Numbered from the stretch's first letter, positions 38,620-46,246 are shown. The stretch: DNA of 64,000 nucleotides from Halalkalibacter sp. APA_J-10(15) (GCF_023017105.1 NZ_JALKEV010000003.1:247394-311393), one strand, 5' to 3'. Numbers and translations: made by a program. Notes: generated by a model from the letters alone, not told the origin.

Positions 38620-41236
38620 TAAAAAAGGAAATCTAAGTAAACAACTATACATTTATTCAGTAGGGACATTTGCATTTCACAATAATGAAGAAGATAAGAT
38701 CTTCAAAAAGCTACAAAATCTTAAAGGTTATAGGAAACGATTGACGTATCAGAAAAAAGTGATTAGAGAAGAGATTCAAAATAAAGTTGTGCGTAGAGAA
38801 AGAAGAGAAGCGGTAAACGCTGAAATAAAAGAAGTTGTAGCAGCTATAGATGATCTGAAAGTGTCACTGTACAAAGAGTTTGATAAACATGATAGTGTTA
38901 GAGTGCTTCGAAAAAATGAAATGAAGGATAATAACGTTATTTCGATATTTGATTCTGTTTTGACACGTACATTGAAGATGAGCAAGAAGAAATCTCTAGA
39001 CATTATTGTTGTTCAGTCATATCACCTTCAAGTGTTTGAATCGTTAATTAAAAATGGTTTCATGTTAAATGATGAAAAATACATATATTTCTCTTCTGGA
39101 GCGAGTCAAATACGACAGAAAAAAGGAGTTTGGATAAAGGAGAAACTCTGGAATAAATACAAGGACACTCTGACTTGTGGACTTGATATAGTGGATATCA
39201 ATAACAGTAAAATGCAAGGTTGTAACATTAATAAATATCTCAGTTACAAAGCCCTTATTAACTCAGCGTCCGTTAAATGGGAAGGCTTTGATATTGATAG
39301 ATGTATTGTTGTTGATGATCTTGAATTAAATATTACTGGTGATGTAGATTACATACATCGAGACACCTATAAGATTGAGAGAAAAGAAAATATGCCTGTT
39401 CCTGTCACTGTAACCGATGGAGTGGGGATGATGTTGCCCGAGGTGTCGAGTAAGAATTTTATGGTCAGATTGCCGTGGATTAAAGGCTTGTTAGCTGTTT
39501 ATGATTTCACGAAGCATGGAAATAAAGTGAACGACATTGACGGTGTGGAATGGGATATCAAGCGTGACAATATACAAATTATCTTTACTCGCTCCCAATT
39601 CAAAATGGCTTCTTATTATTCATCGTGGGATGAATATAAGCGTAAGTTTAGAAAGTATAAATGCCAAGCATCCAAGTTAAATGAAGAAGAAGATGAGTTT
39701 AATGAAGGGAAATTAGCGTACCAGATGTTTCAGACATTAACTGATGTAACAGATGAAGAATTAGAAGAAATCGCTTCTTCAACAATTGAGGAAATTAAAA
39801 ATTTAGGAAGTGACAAAGATGTAATGTTGAAGGTGCTGGGAGCAACAGATTCGAACGTAAGGAAAAGGAGCTTTCAAAGGGCATTAATGGAATATCCTGA
39901 ACTATTGAATGATGCATACTCAAAAGAAACAATTATGACCAAGAAACGATCCTTAGTAAATGAGGCAAGAACAGGGAAACTTAATGTGCATGGCAGCTAT
40001 ACATATATTATTCCCGATTTGTATTCTTTTTCGGAGTATTTGTTTAATGGTGAGGCTAAAAGTTTATTGAAAAAGGATGAAGTATTTTGTCGGTTACATG
40101 AATCAGGAAAAGTTGCGGTGCTTAGAAGTCCTCACTTGAGCAGAGAATGGGGAATTCAGCAAAATGTAATTGATGATGAGAAGAAAGAATACTTTAAGAC
40201 AGATGCAATTTTTATCTCAAATGAAAGTTTGTTAAGCAAACTAATCCAATGTGACCATGATGGAGATAAGGTACTGGTTCTATCTGAGCATAAAGATAAA
40301 AAGTTAATTGAGGTAGCGGAACGGAACATGAAGAATGATGATATTGTGCCGTTGTATTATAAAATGGAAAAAGCGAAGGCTCAAATTATTGATAATAAAA
40401 ATATTTACGCTAGTCTTGAGCTTGGCTTTGAAGCTAACATCGGAGAAATATCGAATAACATAACAAAAGTATGGAACTCGAATAAGGTTGATTTAGATGT
40501 GATATGTTGGATGTGCATGGAATCAAATTTCGAGATTGATTTCGCAAAAACTCTTTTCCGTTTAAAGAGACCTGAAAAATATGATCCGATAATGAAACAA
40601 TACATACATTCCAGATTACCTTACTTTTTGAAATATGACAAAAAGAAGGTAAAAAGGAAAAATGGTAAGGTGATCAAAAGAGCTAGAGTTGCTGAGAAGA
40701 ATAACTCAACGGTGAATCGCCTTGAAGATATTATTCCAGCTAATAACATTCAGTTTAGAGAAGTAGCTGGTGGTGGTTTCGATTATCGTTTACTTATGAA
40801 TGATCCTAAAGTTGAAACTGATAAGGTTATTACTGAGAAATATACAGAGCTTGATCAGAACAAAAAGGATCTTATGAACGAGAATCAAGAGGAAATGAAG
40901 AAAAGAGGAAAGCTTTGGGTTTATGAAAAAATTGCAGAAGAGCTTCTGAATATAAATGATGACAAAGTTTACATAACTGATGTTCTCATCAAGCATTTGT
41001 ATGTAGATAATGACAGTAAATACAAGGCTACTTTGTGGGAGAGTTTTGGTGATGTAATTGAGGAGAACCTTGAGCGGAATTTAACTGAAGCAGCAAGGTG
41101 TGAGGATTGTTCTTCAAGGTTTAGAGTTGTGAGACAAAGGCAAGTGGTTTGTGATGAATGTCAAGGTGTAAGAGATAAGGAAAAAGCAAAAGAACGCATG
41201 AGGAAAATGAGAGAGAAAAAGAAGAACTCAGCGTAA
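38591..41236 (+). CDS. YonO-like single-subunit RNA polymerase (QDE-1/RdRP superfamily)
   Basis: 881 residues, close to the about 900 of SP-beta YonO. Hallmarks of the two-barrel polymerase family shared by YonO, cellular RNAi RNA polymerases and the beta-beta' core: VTDGVGMMLPE (TDGVG 275-279, as SDGxG in RdRPs), VRLPWIKGLLAV (Arg 293 and KG 298-299), RSPHL (512-516, the R-x-P-x-L of beta') and CDHDGDKV (DHDGD 555-559, the catalytic Mg-binding DxDGD). A coiled coil lies at 38-100 and a C-terminal CxxC...CxxC zinc ribbon (837/840 and 854/857) with a basic tail. YonO is known to transcribe late SP-beta DNA without sigma factor; the same role for this prophage's late genes is inferred. It has its own terminator. 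Confidence 0.85.
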   Translation: MAEGLNGVRNKKGNLSKQLYIYSVGTFAFHNNEEDKIFKKLQNLKGYRKRLTYQKKVIREEIQNKVVRRERREAVNAEIKEVVAAIDDLKVSLYKEFDKHDSVRVLRKNEMKDNNVISIFDSVLTRTLKMSKKKSLDIIVVQSYHLQVFESLIKNGFMLNDEKYIYFSSGASQIRQKKGVWIKEKLWNKYKDTLTCGLDIVDINNSKMQGCNINKYLSYKALINSASVKWEGFDIDRCIVVDDLELNITGDVDYIHRDTYKIERKENMPVPVTVTDGVGMMLPEVSSKNFMVRLPWIKGLLAVYDFTKHGNKVNDIDGVEWDIKRDNIQIIFTRSQFKMASYYSSWDEYKRKFRKYKCQASKLNEEEDEFNEGKLAYQMFQTLTDVTDEELEEIASSTIEEIKNLGSDKDVMLKVLGATDSNVRKRSFQRALMEYPELLNDAYSKETIMTKKRSLVNEARTGKLNVHGSYTYIIPDLYSFSEYLFNGEAKSLLKKDEVFCRLHESGKVAVLRSPHLSREWGIQQNVIDDEKKEYFKTDAIFISNESLLSKLIQCDHDGDKVLVLSEHKDKKLIEVAERNMKNDDIVPLYYKMEKAKAQIIDNKNIYASLELGFEANIGEISNNITKVWNSNKVDLDVICWMCMESNFEIDFAKTLFRLKRPEKYDPIMKQYIHSRLPYFLKYDKKKVKRKNGKVIKRARVAEKNNSTVNRLEDIIPANNIQFREVAGGGFDYRLLMNDPKVETDKVITEKYTELDQNKKDLMNENQEEMKKRGKLWVYEKIAEELLNINDDKVYITDVLIKHLYVDNDSKYKATLWESFGDVIEENLERNLTEAARCEDCSSRFRVVRQRQVVCDECQGVRDKEKAKERMRKMREKKKNSA

Positions 41237-41251
41237 CGGAATAATAATTGA

Positions 41252-41294
41252 AAATCGTGTATCTCAATAGTGATAAGGGATACGCGATTTTTTT
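41252..41294 (+). terminator. RNA polymerase gene terminator
   Basis: 12-bp stem with one G-U pair (41252-41263 with 41279-41290), then T7. Confidence 0.88.
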
Positions 41295-41319
41295 GTATTG
41301 GTGTAAAAATTGTCTATTA

Positions 41320-41544
41320 GGGAGAGAAAGCCATTATATACTTGTAAGGGCAGAAGCTCTCTCTATTATTATAAAAACACATTAAACTTACCTCGTAATT
41401 ATACATTACGATATATAATTTCGGTTGTCAAGTTTAAGTTGATATGACTCATATCCATACTAATAACATTAATAACTTTAGTAAGAACAGCCATTCTTAC
41501 TAAATCTTTAGACTACAGGGTTTCTCCTCCTGTAGTCTTTTTTT
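41320..41544 (+). ncRNA. Hairpin-rich non-coding region ending in a terminator (candidate small RNA)
   Basis: Between the polymerase terminator and the next gene are several inverted repeats: 322-327 with 358-363 plus GCC/GGC inside; 394-399 with 405-410; a perfect 11-bp stem 477-487 with 494-504; and a 9-bp terminator stem 511-519 with 529-537 followed by T7 (last three digits of 41xxx). A possible promoter TTGTAA-16-TATTAT is at 41342-41369, giving a transcript of about 170 bases. No open frame of note. It may be a regulatory RNA or a control site for the phage polymerase. Confidence 0.45.
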
Positions 41545-41605
41545 ATACTTAATCTTTTAACTTTAATAATAAATTTAAATAGAAATTCAAGAAGGAGGGA
41601 GTGAT

Positions 41606-41827
41606 TTGTCACGACTTACAAGAAATGAAATATTTGATTTGCAAACGGAAGCTAGATTGAAACGTATTAAAAATAAAAGTATTGCTGAAGCATTAGGTGT
41701 TTCAGATGCTGCAGTAAGCCAGTTTTTTAATTATAAGTCTAGTTTGAGAGAAGAGAATGAGAAAAAAATTAAAGAAATAATTGAACAATTTCAGCAATAC
41801 GAATGGCGAAAAGTGCCAATAGATTAA
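41606..41827 (+). CDS. Small helix-turn-helix protein
   Basis: 73 residues from TTG with AAGGAGGGAG upstream. KNKSIAEALGVSDAAVSQFFNYKSSLREENEKKI is an XRE-like helix-turn-helix. Located between two structured non-coding stretches downstream of the polymerase gene, so it may control middle or late expression. No partner is obvious. Confidence 0.75.
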   Translation: MSRLTRNEIFDLQTEARLKRIKNKSIAEALGVSDAAVSQFFNYKSSLREENEKKIKEIIEQFQQYEWRKVPID

Positions 41828-41879
41828 TATTTCTGGACGTTATCGGCTGTGATATGCAGTGCGCCAATTTTTTTAACCT

Positions 41880-42058
41880 GCGTCCATTATAAATAAAAGG
41901 TTAGATTTTAATTACCTGAGAGTCCTTTGAGGACAGTATTGTAATTACCTCCAAATAAAGACGTTGCCAAAGCGTCTTTAAATAACTTTGGGTCATTTTA
42001 GTTTTCTCCTAATTTCACACGTTGAGAGGTTGCCAGCCTCTCAACGTGTGTATTTTTT
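41880..42058 (+). terminator. Second structured region with strong terminator
   Basis: An 8-bp hairpin TAAAGACG/CGTCTTTA (41956-41963 with 41973-41980), a short GTCCT/AGGAC hairpin near 41931, the sequence TAATTACCT twice (about 41918 and 41942), then a perfect 14-bp terminator stem (42016-42029 with 42037-42050) and T6. The paired TAATTACCT copies and hairpins before a terminator resemble an attenuator-like layout. Confidence 0.6.
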
Positions 42059-42121
42059 ATGGGGAATTATTTTAACTGTTGGAATGAGATACATATTTGA
42101 TAAAAAGGAGCTGTTTGTAAA

Positions 42122-42550
42122 ATGAGAAAATCAGATAGAGAATATAGAGTTTCCGAAATGAATTATGCTGAGTTGGACGATTTAATATTTAAAAAATCTA
42201 GAAATGCTAATGATCAATTGTTTGGTGGATTGTTGTCCATGTTTAACCGCTTATATGACGAAAACGAACTAATTATTAAAGAGTTAGATTATATTAAGGC
42301 ATACTTACAAAATCAAGAAAAGCCAATTGTTGAGCCAAATAGTAAGGAAGAAATTGAAGAAGATATTAAAGAAGATATTGAAGTCAACAAAATGAAATCT
42401 TATCCTACCGCTGAAGAGGTGTATGAAGAGCCGAGCGAAGAAGATATAGAAGCAGTTAAGCGATACCTACAGAAAGAAGAAAGGGATCGTCAACGGAGCA
42501 AGAAGAAATATACTCCTAAATTAAAAATGAAGAGTGCGTTGTATGAGTAA
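42122..42550 (+). CDS. Hypothetical acidic phage protein
   Basis: 142 residues behind AAAAGGAGCTG. Helical, with a Glu-rich middle (EEIEEDIKEDIEVNK, EEPSEEDIEAVKRYLQKEER) and a basic end. No family recognised. The next gene starts 8 bases before its stop. Confidence 0.58.
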   Translation: MRKSDREYRVSEMNYAELDDLIFKKSRNANDQLFGGLLSMFNRLYDENELIIKELDYIKAYLQNQEKPIVEPNSKEEIEEDIKEDIEVNKMKSYPTAEEVYEEPSEEDIEAVKRYLQKEERDRQRSKKKYTPKLKMKSALYE

Positions 42551-42818
42551 AAAGCGATTTCTATTTCTTTGCACACCAGTGCATTTGGATAACATTGATG
42601 AGATACGCATTTTTGTAGCTGAAAATGAAGAAAGATGTATTAAGGAGATGGCAGCTATTGAAAGTGTAAATGAATTTTTTCGTGAAACTTATAAACCAGC
42701 TAATGGTGATTATTATGAGTTAGCACTTCATTTGATTAGAAGTGGTGAATGGATGAAATTAAATATTAGAAAGTTGGCAGAAATTGAAACAGACTATGAA
42801 TTTGAAGTATTGCACTAG
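42543..42818 (+). CDS. Hypothetical phage protein
   Basis: 91 residues taking the ATG at 42543 (MSKKRFLFLC), which overlaps the preceding gene; a GTG nine bases earlier is also in frame. Small alpha/beta protein with the segment HLDNIDEIRIFVAENEERCIKEMAAIE. Unrecognised. A zinc-ribbon ORF begins inside its 3' end. Confidence 0.52.
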   Translation: MSKKRFLFLCTPVHLDNIDEIRIFVAENEERCIKEMAAIESVNEFFRETYKPANGDYYELALHLIRSGEWMKLNIRKLAEIETDYEFEVLH

Positions 42819-42921
42819 GTGTATGGTTATTAATGAGAATGATAGATGTGATCATTGTGATAGTGACAATAGAGATATAACTATAAAAATTCAAAGAAAT
42901 GAAAAGGGGAAAATTAATTGA
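42796..42921 (+). CDS. 41-residue zinc-ribbon peptide
   Basis: MNLKYCTRCMVINENDRCDHC...: two CxxC pairs 9 residues apart make a compact zinc knuckle, and the rest is basic. It overlaps the upstream gene by 23 bases and the next gene by 4 bases, so it belongs to a translationally linked string. The ribosome site is weak. The spaced cysteines argue that the frame is real. Confidence 0.55.
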   Translation: MNLKYCTRCMVINENDRCDHCDSDNRDITIKIQRNEKGKIN

Positions 42922-43151
42922 ATTATGTGGAGATGTTATTAAGTGAGGATTTAAATACGACAAAAGCTTGTGACAAATACTTTAAGGATTTAGGAGAGGG
43001 TAATGCATTTTTATACTTAAGGATTAAACTGAGCCAAGTCACAGGATTGACTCAAAGTGAGATTGGCAATTTAGATTTTGAGCGGTTTGTTGATTTATTG
43101 GAGTTCCATGATTTGCTAGATGGCGAGGAGGGCGTTATTTGGCAGATTTAG
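42918..43151 (+). CDS. Hypothetical phage protein
   Basis: 77 residues from TTG with GAAAAGGGGA upstream. Acidic helical protein (LLSEDLNTTKACDKYFKDLGEGN... DLLEFHDLLDGEEGV). No family recognised. Overlaps both neighbours. Confidence 0.52.
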   Translation: MNYVEMLLSEDLNTTKACDKYFKDLGEGNAFLYLRIKLSQVTGLTQSEIGNLDFERFVDLLEFHDLLDGEEGVIWQI

Positions 43152-43273
43152 ATTATAGTAGTTTTGCTTTAACTTTGGAATGTTTTGATCAAATGGAAAC
43201 AGATAAAGAGTTACGTAGAATGGATGAGACTGAGTACATAAATAGGTTGTTAAAGGCTTGGGTTAAATTTTAA
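43139..43273 (+). CDS. 44-residue hypothetical peptide
   Basis: MADLDYSSFALTLECFDQM...LLKAWVKF, TTG start 7 bases after GCGAGGAGGG, overlapping the previous gene by 13 bases. Acidic and probably helical. The good ribosome site and chain of overlaps favour a real gene. Confidence 0.5.
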   Translation: MADLDYSSFALTLECFDQMETDKELRRMDETEYINRLLKAWVKF

Positions 43274-43303
43274 TTGTTGGCATGTGATGATCACATGTTT
43301 TTT

Positions 43304-43377
43304 TGACTTTTAGCTCAGTTGGTTAGAGCAGTCGGCTCATAACCGATCGGTCGTAGGTTCGAATCCTACAGAGTCCA
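43304..43377 (+). tRNA. tRNA with anticodon CAT, tRNA-Ile2-like
   Basis: Full cloverleaf: D stem GCTC/GAGC, anticodon stem GTCGG/CCGAT with loop CTCATAA (anticodon 43338-43340), T arm GTAGG TTCGAAT CCTAC, acceptor pairing from base 2 with A as discriminator. CCA is not encoded. The loop CTCATAA and the body resemble bacterial tRNA-Ile(CAU), whose C34 becomes lysidine and reads AUA, more than elongator or initiator tRNA-Met. The first pair is U-C, a mismatch. Phages often carry such a tRNA to help read AUA in AT-rich genes. Confidence 0.85.
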
Positions 43378-43417
43378 CTTATTTAAGCGATAAAAAGGAG
43401 AAGAAAAGGGGATATAT

Positions 43418-43570
43418 ATGTTATTTGCGTTCCAAATATTATTGTTCGTGTTGATTGTATTATTTGCTATGGGTGCAATTGGTGAGGAAGCGAAAGAGGA
43501 TAGAGGAAACAGTGTAGCTATTGTTGTTGCTAGTATATTAGCGCTGGGGTTTAGTTTTTGGGTGGAATGA
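43418..43570 (+). CDS. 50-residue membrane peptide
   Basis: Two hydrophobic helices (LFAFQILLFVLIVLFAMGAIG and SVAIVVASILALGFSFW) joined by EEAKEDRGN. AAAAGGGG stands 7 bases before ATG. Such two-helix peptides are common in Bacillus phages; holin-like action cannot be excluded, but the place in the early region argues against lysis. Confidence 0.6.
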   Translation: MLFAFQILLFVLIVLFAMGAIGEEAKEDRGNSVAIVVASILALGFSFWVE

Positions 43571-43622
43571 AAAAAGATAGATAGTGATAAATCAATATCA
43601 CTATCTAATTTATAAACATAGT

Positions 43623-43736
43623 TTAGCCTTTTCCTAATGTAGAACCAGCGTTACTTTTTTGCTTTTTGGTTGAGCTATTTGAAGCTAATTTAGAGCCAGC
43701 TTTTGATAATTGTGATTTAGTTGGTTTCTTAGACAT
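43623..43736 (-). CDS. 37-residue basic peptide
   Basis: MSKKPTKSQLSKAGSKLASNSSTKKQKSNAGSTLGKG, given in part here, is Lys/Ser-rich and repeats the pattern SKAGSKLA / SNAGSTLG. AAAGGGG lies 7 bases before ATG. It is one of very few prophage genes on the minus strand. Short proteins of this pattern are found in many bacteria without known function (recollection). Confidence 0.6.
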   Translation of the reverse strand: MSKKPTKSQLSKAGSKLASNSSTKKQKSNAGSTLGKG

Positions 43737-43860
43737 GAGCTTACCCCTTTCCATAGATTTTCAATTACATTCATATTTTACCACACAACATATAGTTGTA
43801 CAAACGTATATTCTATACCCTATGTTGATTTTAGTATTTTAAAACAAAAGGAGTTATATC

Positions 43861-44178
43861 ATGAAAATTAAAATTGGTCATATAGATTATAAGTATCGAG
43901 AAGTTGATATTGTAAATAGACAAGATCCATTTCAAGTAGGTGAATGCGATTTTACAAATCGACTTATTAGTATTGACAAGACAAGAAGTGAAACAGAGCA
44001 AGGGGAAATTCTACTACATGAATTGATTCATGTTATTGATGAGTATTTTCGTATTGGTCTGAAAGAAAAGCATGTAAAGTTATTAGGGCATGGCTTATCA
44101 ATGGTATTTTGTGATAATCCGTCTTTGCAGGAATTGTTCGTAGATAGATTGAAAAAAAGACAAGAGAATTGCCATTAA
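43861..44178 (+). CDS. HExxH metallopeptidase-like phage protein
   Basis: 105 residues. LLHELIHVIDE (HELIH at 53-57) is a zinc-protease motif, and GHGLSMVF follows at about 77-84. Small phage metallopeptidase-like proteins with this size and layout are common and related to the ImmA/IrrE fold. A possible role is to cleave a repressor, but no target is evident. AAAAGGAG before ATG. Confidence 0.7.
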   Translation: MKIKIGHIDYKYREVDIVNRQDPFQVGECDFTNRLISIDKTRSETEQGEILLHELIHVIDEYFRIGLKEKHVKLLGHGLSMVFCDNPSLQELFVDRLKKRQENCH

Positions 44179-44375
44179 TACGAGGTGTTTAGTTAATGAG
44201 CTGCTTTACTTTTTTGAGAGTATATTAGGACTTGCTTAAAAAAACATGAGTTTACCGTTGTTTTTCTTGAGGTAACCTTGTAAGGTTTGTATAATAAAGT
44301 TACACAATGCATATACTAGCAACCGTTATAAACTGGATGGTGATCAGTGTGTGTAAAGATAAGGAGGATAAGAAA

Positions 44376-44552
44376 ATGAGTGCTCCTAGTATGAAACCTA
44401 TGGAAGTTAAGTTTAAAAACAACAAAGAGCGTCAAAAATTTATTAATATGGCTGAAAGTAATAAAAAGACAAATTCACCGAGAATGGATGAAATTAGACG
44501 TGGTGTAAAAGAAGCCAGAAAAATGAGAAAAAGTGGGACATTCAAATTCTAA
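44376..44552 (+). CDS. Small basic hypothetical protein
   Basis: 58 residues from ATG 44376 (TAAGGAGGAT 6 bases upstream); the frame extends to 44307 without a site. Lys/Arg-rich (KNNKERQKFINMAESNKK, RRGVKEARKMRKSG), probably nucleic-acid binding. Unrecognised. Confidence 0.58.
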   Translation: MSAPSMKPMEVKFKNNKERQKFINMAESNKKTNSPRMDEIRRGVKEARKMRKSGTFKF

Positions 44553-44559
44553 TTAATCA

Positions 44560-44817
44560 ATGGAAGCTAAATTATTACCTGTAATTGATGTAAAAAAAGA
44601 ATTAATTGAAAAATTTGACTGTAATGATGAAGTAGTTAATGAGTTTTTGAAAGAGTATAGTGTATCTTATCACTTAAAAAACCTAGTAAGACACATGGGG
44701 TTTTTCGTTTATTTCTCTAGAATAATAGAATTGAATTCTATAAAAGCTTTGAGTTTATATATATCAATAAAAAAGACAGTGAGTATTGCTATATGGTCTT
44801 TAGATTTGCAGAAATAG
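44560..44817 (+). CDS. Doubtful 85-residue frame
   Basis: Starts 8 bases after the previous stop but has no ribosome site. The first 35 residues read like a normal small helical protein; the rest is low in sense and crosses a possible AAAACC/GGTTTT hairpin. Kept at low confidence. Confidence 0.3.
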   Translation: MEAKLLPVIDVKKELIEKFDCNDEVVNEFLKEYSVSYHLKNLVRHMGFFVYFSRIIELNSIKALSLYISIKKTVSIAIWSLDLQK

Positions 44818-44821
44818 ATTA

Positions 44822-44859
44822 AAACCTCCCCTACTGAGCGTAGATGGGAGGTTTATTTG
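44822..44859 (+). promoter_or_regulatory. Hairpin covering a ribosome binding site
   Basis: 9-bp stem AAACCTCCC/GGGAGGTTT (44822-44830 with 44846-44854). The right arm is the GGGAGG site of the gene at 44861, so folding would hide it. Few T follow, so it is only a weak terminator candidate. Confidence 0.5.
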
Positions 44860-44860
44860 T

Positions 44861-45217
44861 ATGTTGTTAAAAAAGGAAGGAAATTGTCTTCTTGTGGCGA
44901 ATAGTGAAGTATTACGCTATAAGGAGATGGTTATTGTGAAATTCGGAAATTTATTAGGTTCGATAACTTATGAAGTTAAGGAATATCGATATGCTGTAGG
45001 GAATAAACCTTATGCTGATATTCAAATTTTAGATTTTTTAAATGGTACTTATGGAGGACAGGCTGTACTTCTTCAAGTTGATATAGGCAAAAAATTATCT
45101 AATGGGGAATTCTATAATTCATTAGAACAAGCCTTGTCTGCGGTAGTCAGCTTAATTGAGCAAGAAATACAGGATGATGATTGGGTTCAAGATGTGCAAA
45201 GAAGTGAGAGAAAGTAA
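44861..45217 (+). CDS. Hypothetical phage protein
   Basis: 118 residues from ATG 44861, whose site is in the hairpin upstream. An alternative start is GTG 44937 behind AAGGAGATGG, giving MKFGNLLGSITYEVKEYRY, about 93 residues; this may be the main product. Small beta-rich protein with an acidic helical end. Unrecognised. Confidence 0.55.
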   Translation: MLLKKEGNCLLVANSEVLRYKEMVIVKFGNLLGSITYEVKEYRYAVGNKPYADIQILDFLNGTYGGQAVLLQVDIGKKLSNGEFYNSLEQALSAVVSLIEQEIQDDDWVQDVQRSERK

Positions 45218-45326
45218 GACTTTTGATTTTTTAAAAGAAGTAAACGAATAGAGCGCTTTTATCGAGATGAATAAATAAATTACTACTAACCTCCTATCTT
45301 GTCGTATAATGGTATAATATAGGAAA

Positions 45327-45797
45327 ATGTTAGTGCTAAAGCAAATTAGAAGTCCACATGGTGTAAGTGAGTCTATTAGCAAGGTGAATAAGGAAGCTAA
45401 AGAGTTGGTTGGGGGAGTTATAGATATGATTCGTGAGAAGGATGTCTTATTTGATGGTAGAAATCAGGTATCAAATGAAGAAGTAATTGAAAGAATGAAA
45501 GAGTACATTTCCGACAGTAATGAATTAAAGGAACTGTATGAAGAGGATAAAAGAGCAACCGTAGAGTTAGCTAGAATACTTAGAAATAATTTGAGAACTG
45601 AGTATAAAAATAATAGCTTACAAAGAATTGGAAAATTGTATAACGATCATGATTTGTTCAGTGGTTATTATAAACCTGCGGTAATAGATGCTTATGTTAA
45701 AACAACAGGACAATTAACTCAAAGAAATGTGTACAGCTTTTTATATGATGTAGTTAGTTACATGCGTTATTATTTACCAAAAGAGTATAAGAATTAA
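45327..45797 (+). CDS. Hypothetical helical phage protein
   Basis: 156 residues in the longest form. A TGG-TATAAT extended -10 at 45311-45318 lies so close that a transcript would begin near the first ATG; translation from there would be leaderless. An internal ATG at 45426 has GGGGGAG 9 bases upstream. Charged helical protein; unrecognised. Confidence 0.5.
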   Translation: MLVLKQIRSPHGVSESISKVNKEAKELVGGVIDMIREKDVLFDGRNQVSNEEVIERMKEYISDSNELKELYEEDKRATVELARILRNNLRTEYKNNSLQRIGKLYNDHDLFSGYYKPAVIDAYVKTTGQLTQRNVYSFLYDVVSYMRYYLPKEYKN

Positions 45798-45888
45798 GGA
45801 TTTACCTCTATTATGTCGGTATGAGTAGATATGAATGTGGTTCTATTTTAGGACGTCATAAAGAAGCTATAGATAACATTTTATTAGT

Positions 45889-45912
45889 AGTCACTCAGTT
45901 GAGTGGCTTTTT
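45889..45912 (+). terminator. Terminator
   Basis: 8-bp stem (45889-45896 with 45901-45908), AGTT loop, T5. Confidence 0.75.
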
Positions 45913-45940
45913 ATTATGAGCAGAAAAGGAGAATGTAAAA

Positions 45941-46189
45941 ATGGAAATGAAAACATATAAAGCAAGAATTAGTTTAGATTCTAAGAAGTTTGATGAGTTA
46001 ATGGAGCGATTAGACAACATAAATAAGGGATTTAGGTTGGTTATAGATAACTCTCCCCAAAATGAAGAATTATTAAATGAATTGGTTGACGTTTTTAACA
46101 GATATATTGAAGAGATGCATAAGTATATTGGTAGTGAATTTGTAAAAGAAGCTGTAAGTACATCTGAACTAGAAATTTGTAAAGATTAG
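45941..46189 (+). CDS. Hypothetical phage protein
   Basis: 82 residues, AAAAGGAGAA upstream of ATG. Acidic helical protein (FDELMERLDNINKGF, ELLNELVDVFNRYIEEMHKYIG). Unrecognised. Confidence 0.55.
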   Translation: MEMKTYKARISLDSKKFDELMERLDNINKGFRLVIDNSPQNEELLNELVDVFNRYIEEMHKYIGSEFVKEAVSTSELEICKD

Positions 46190-46246
46190 GTGTAATTAAG
46201 AGGAATATCTAATCTTCTGCCGAATTATGTAGGTAGAGGTGGTAAA

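Noticed and set aside
41320-41544. CRISPR-like array
   Set aside because: The stems differ from one another and there are no regular direct repeats or spacers; no array was seen anywhere in the window.
43304-43377. Initiator tRNA-Met
   Set aside because: The 1-72 mismatch is suggestive, but the anticodon stem lacks the three consecutive G-C pairs of initiators and the loop is of the Ile2 type.
43418-43570. Two-helix peptide as the phage holin
   Set aside because: It is in the early region next to a tRNA, with no endolysin near; hydrophobic pattern alone is not enough.
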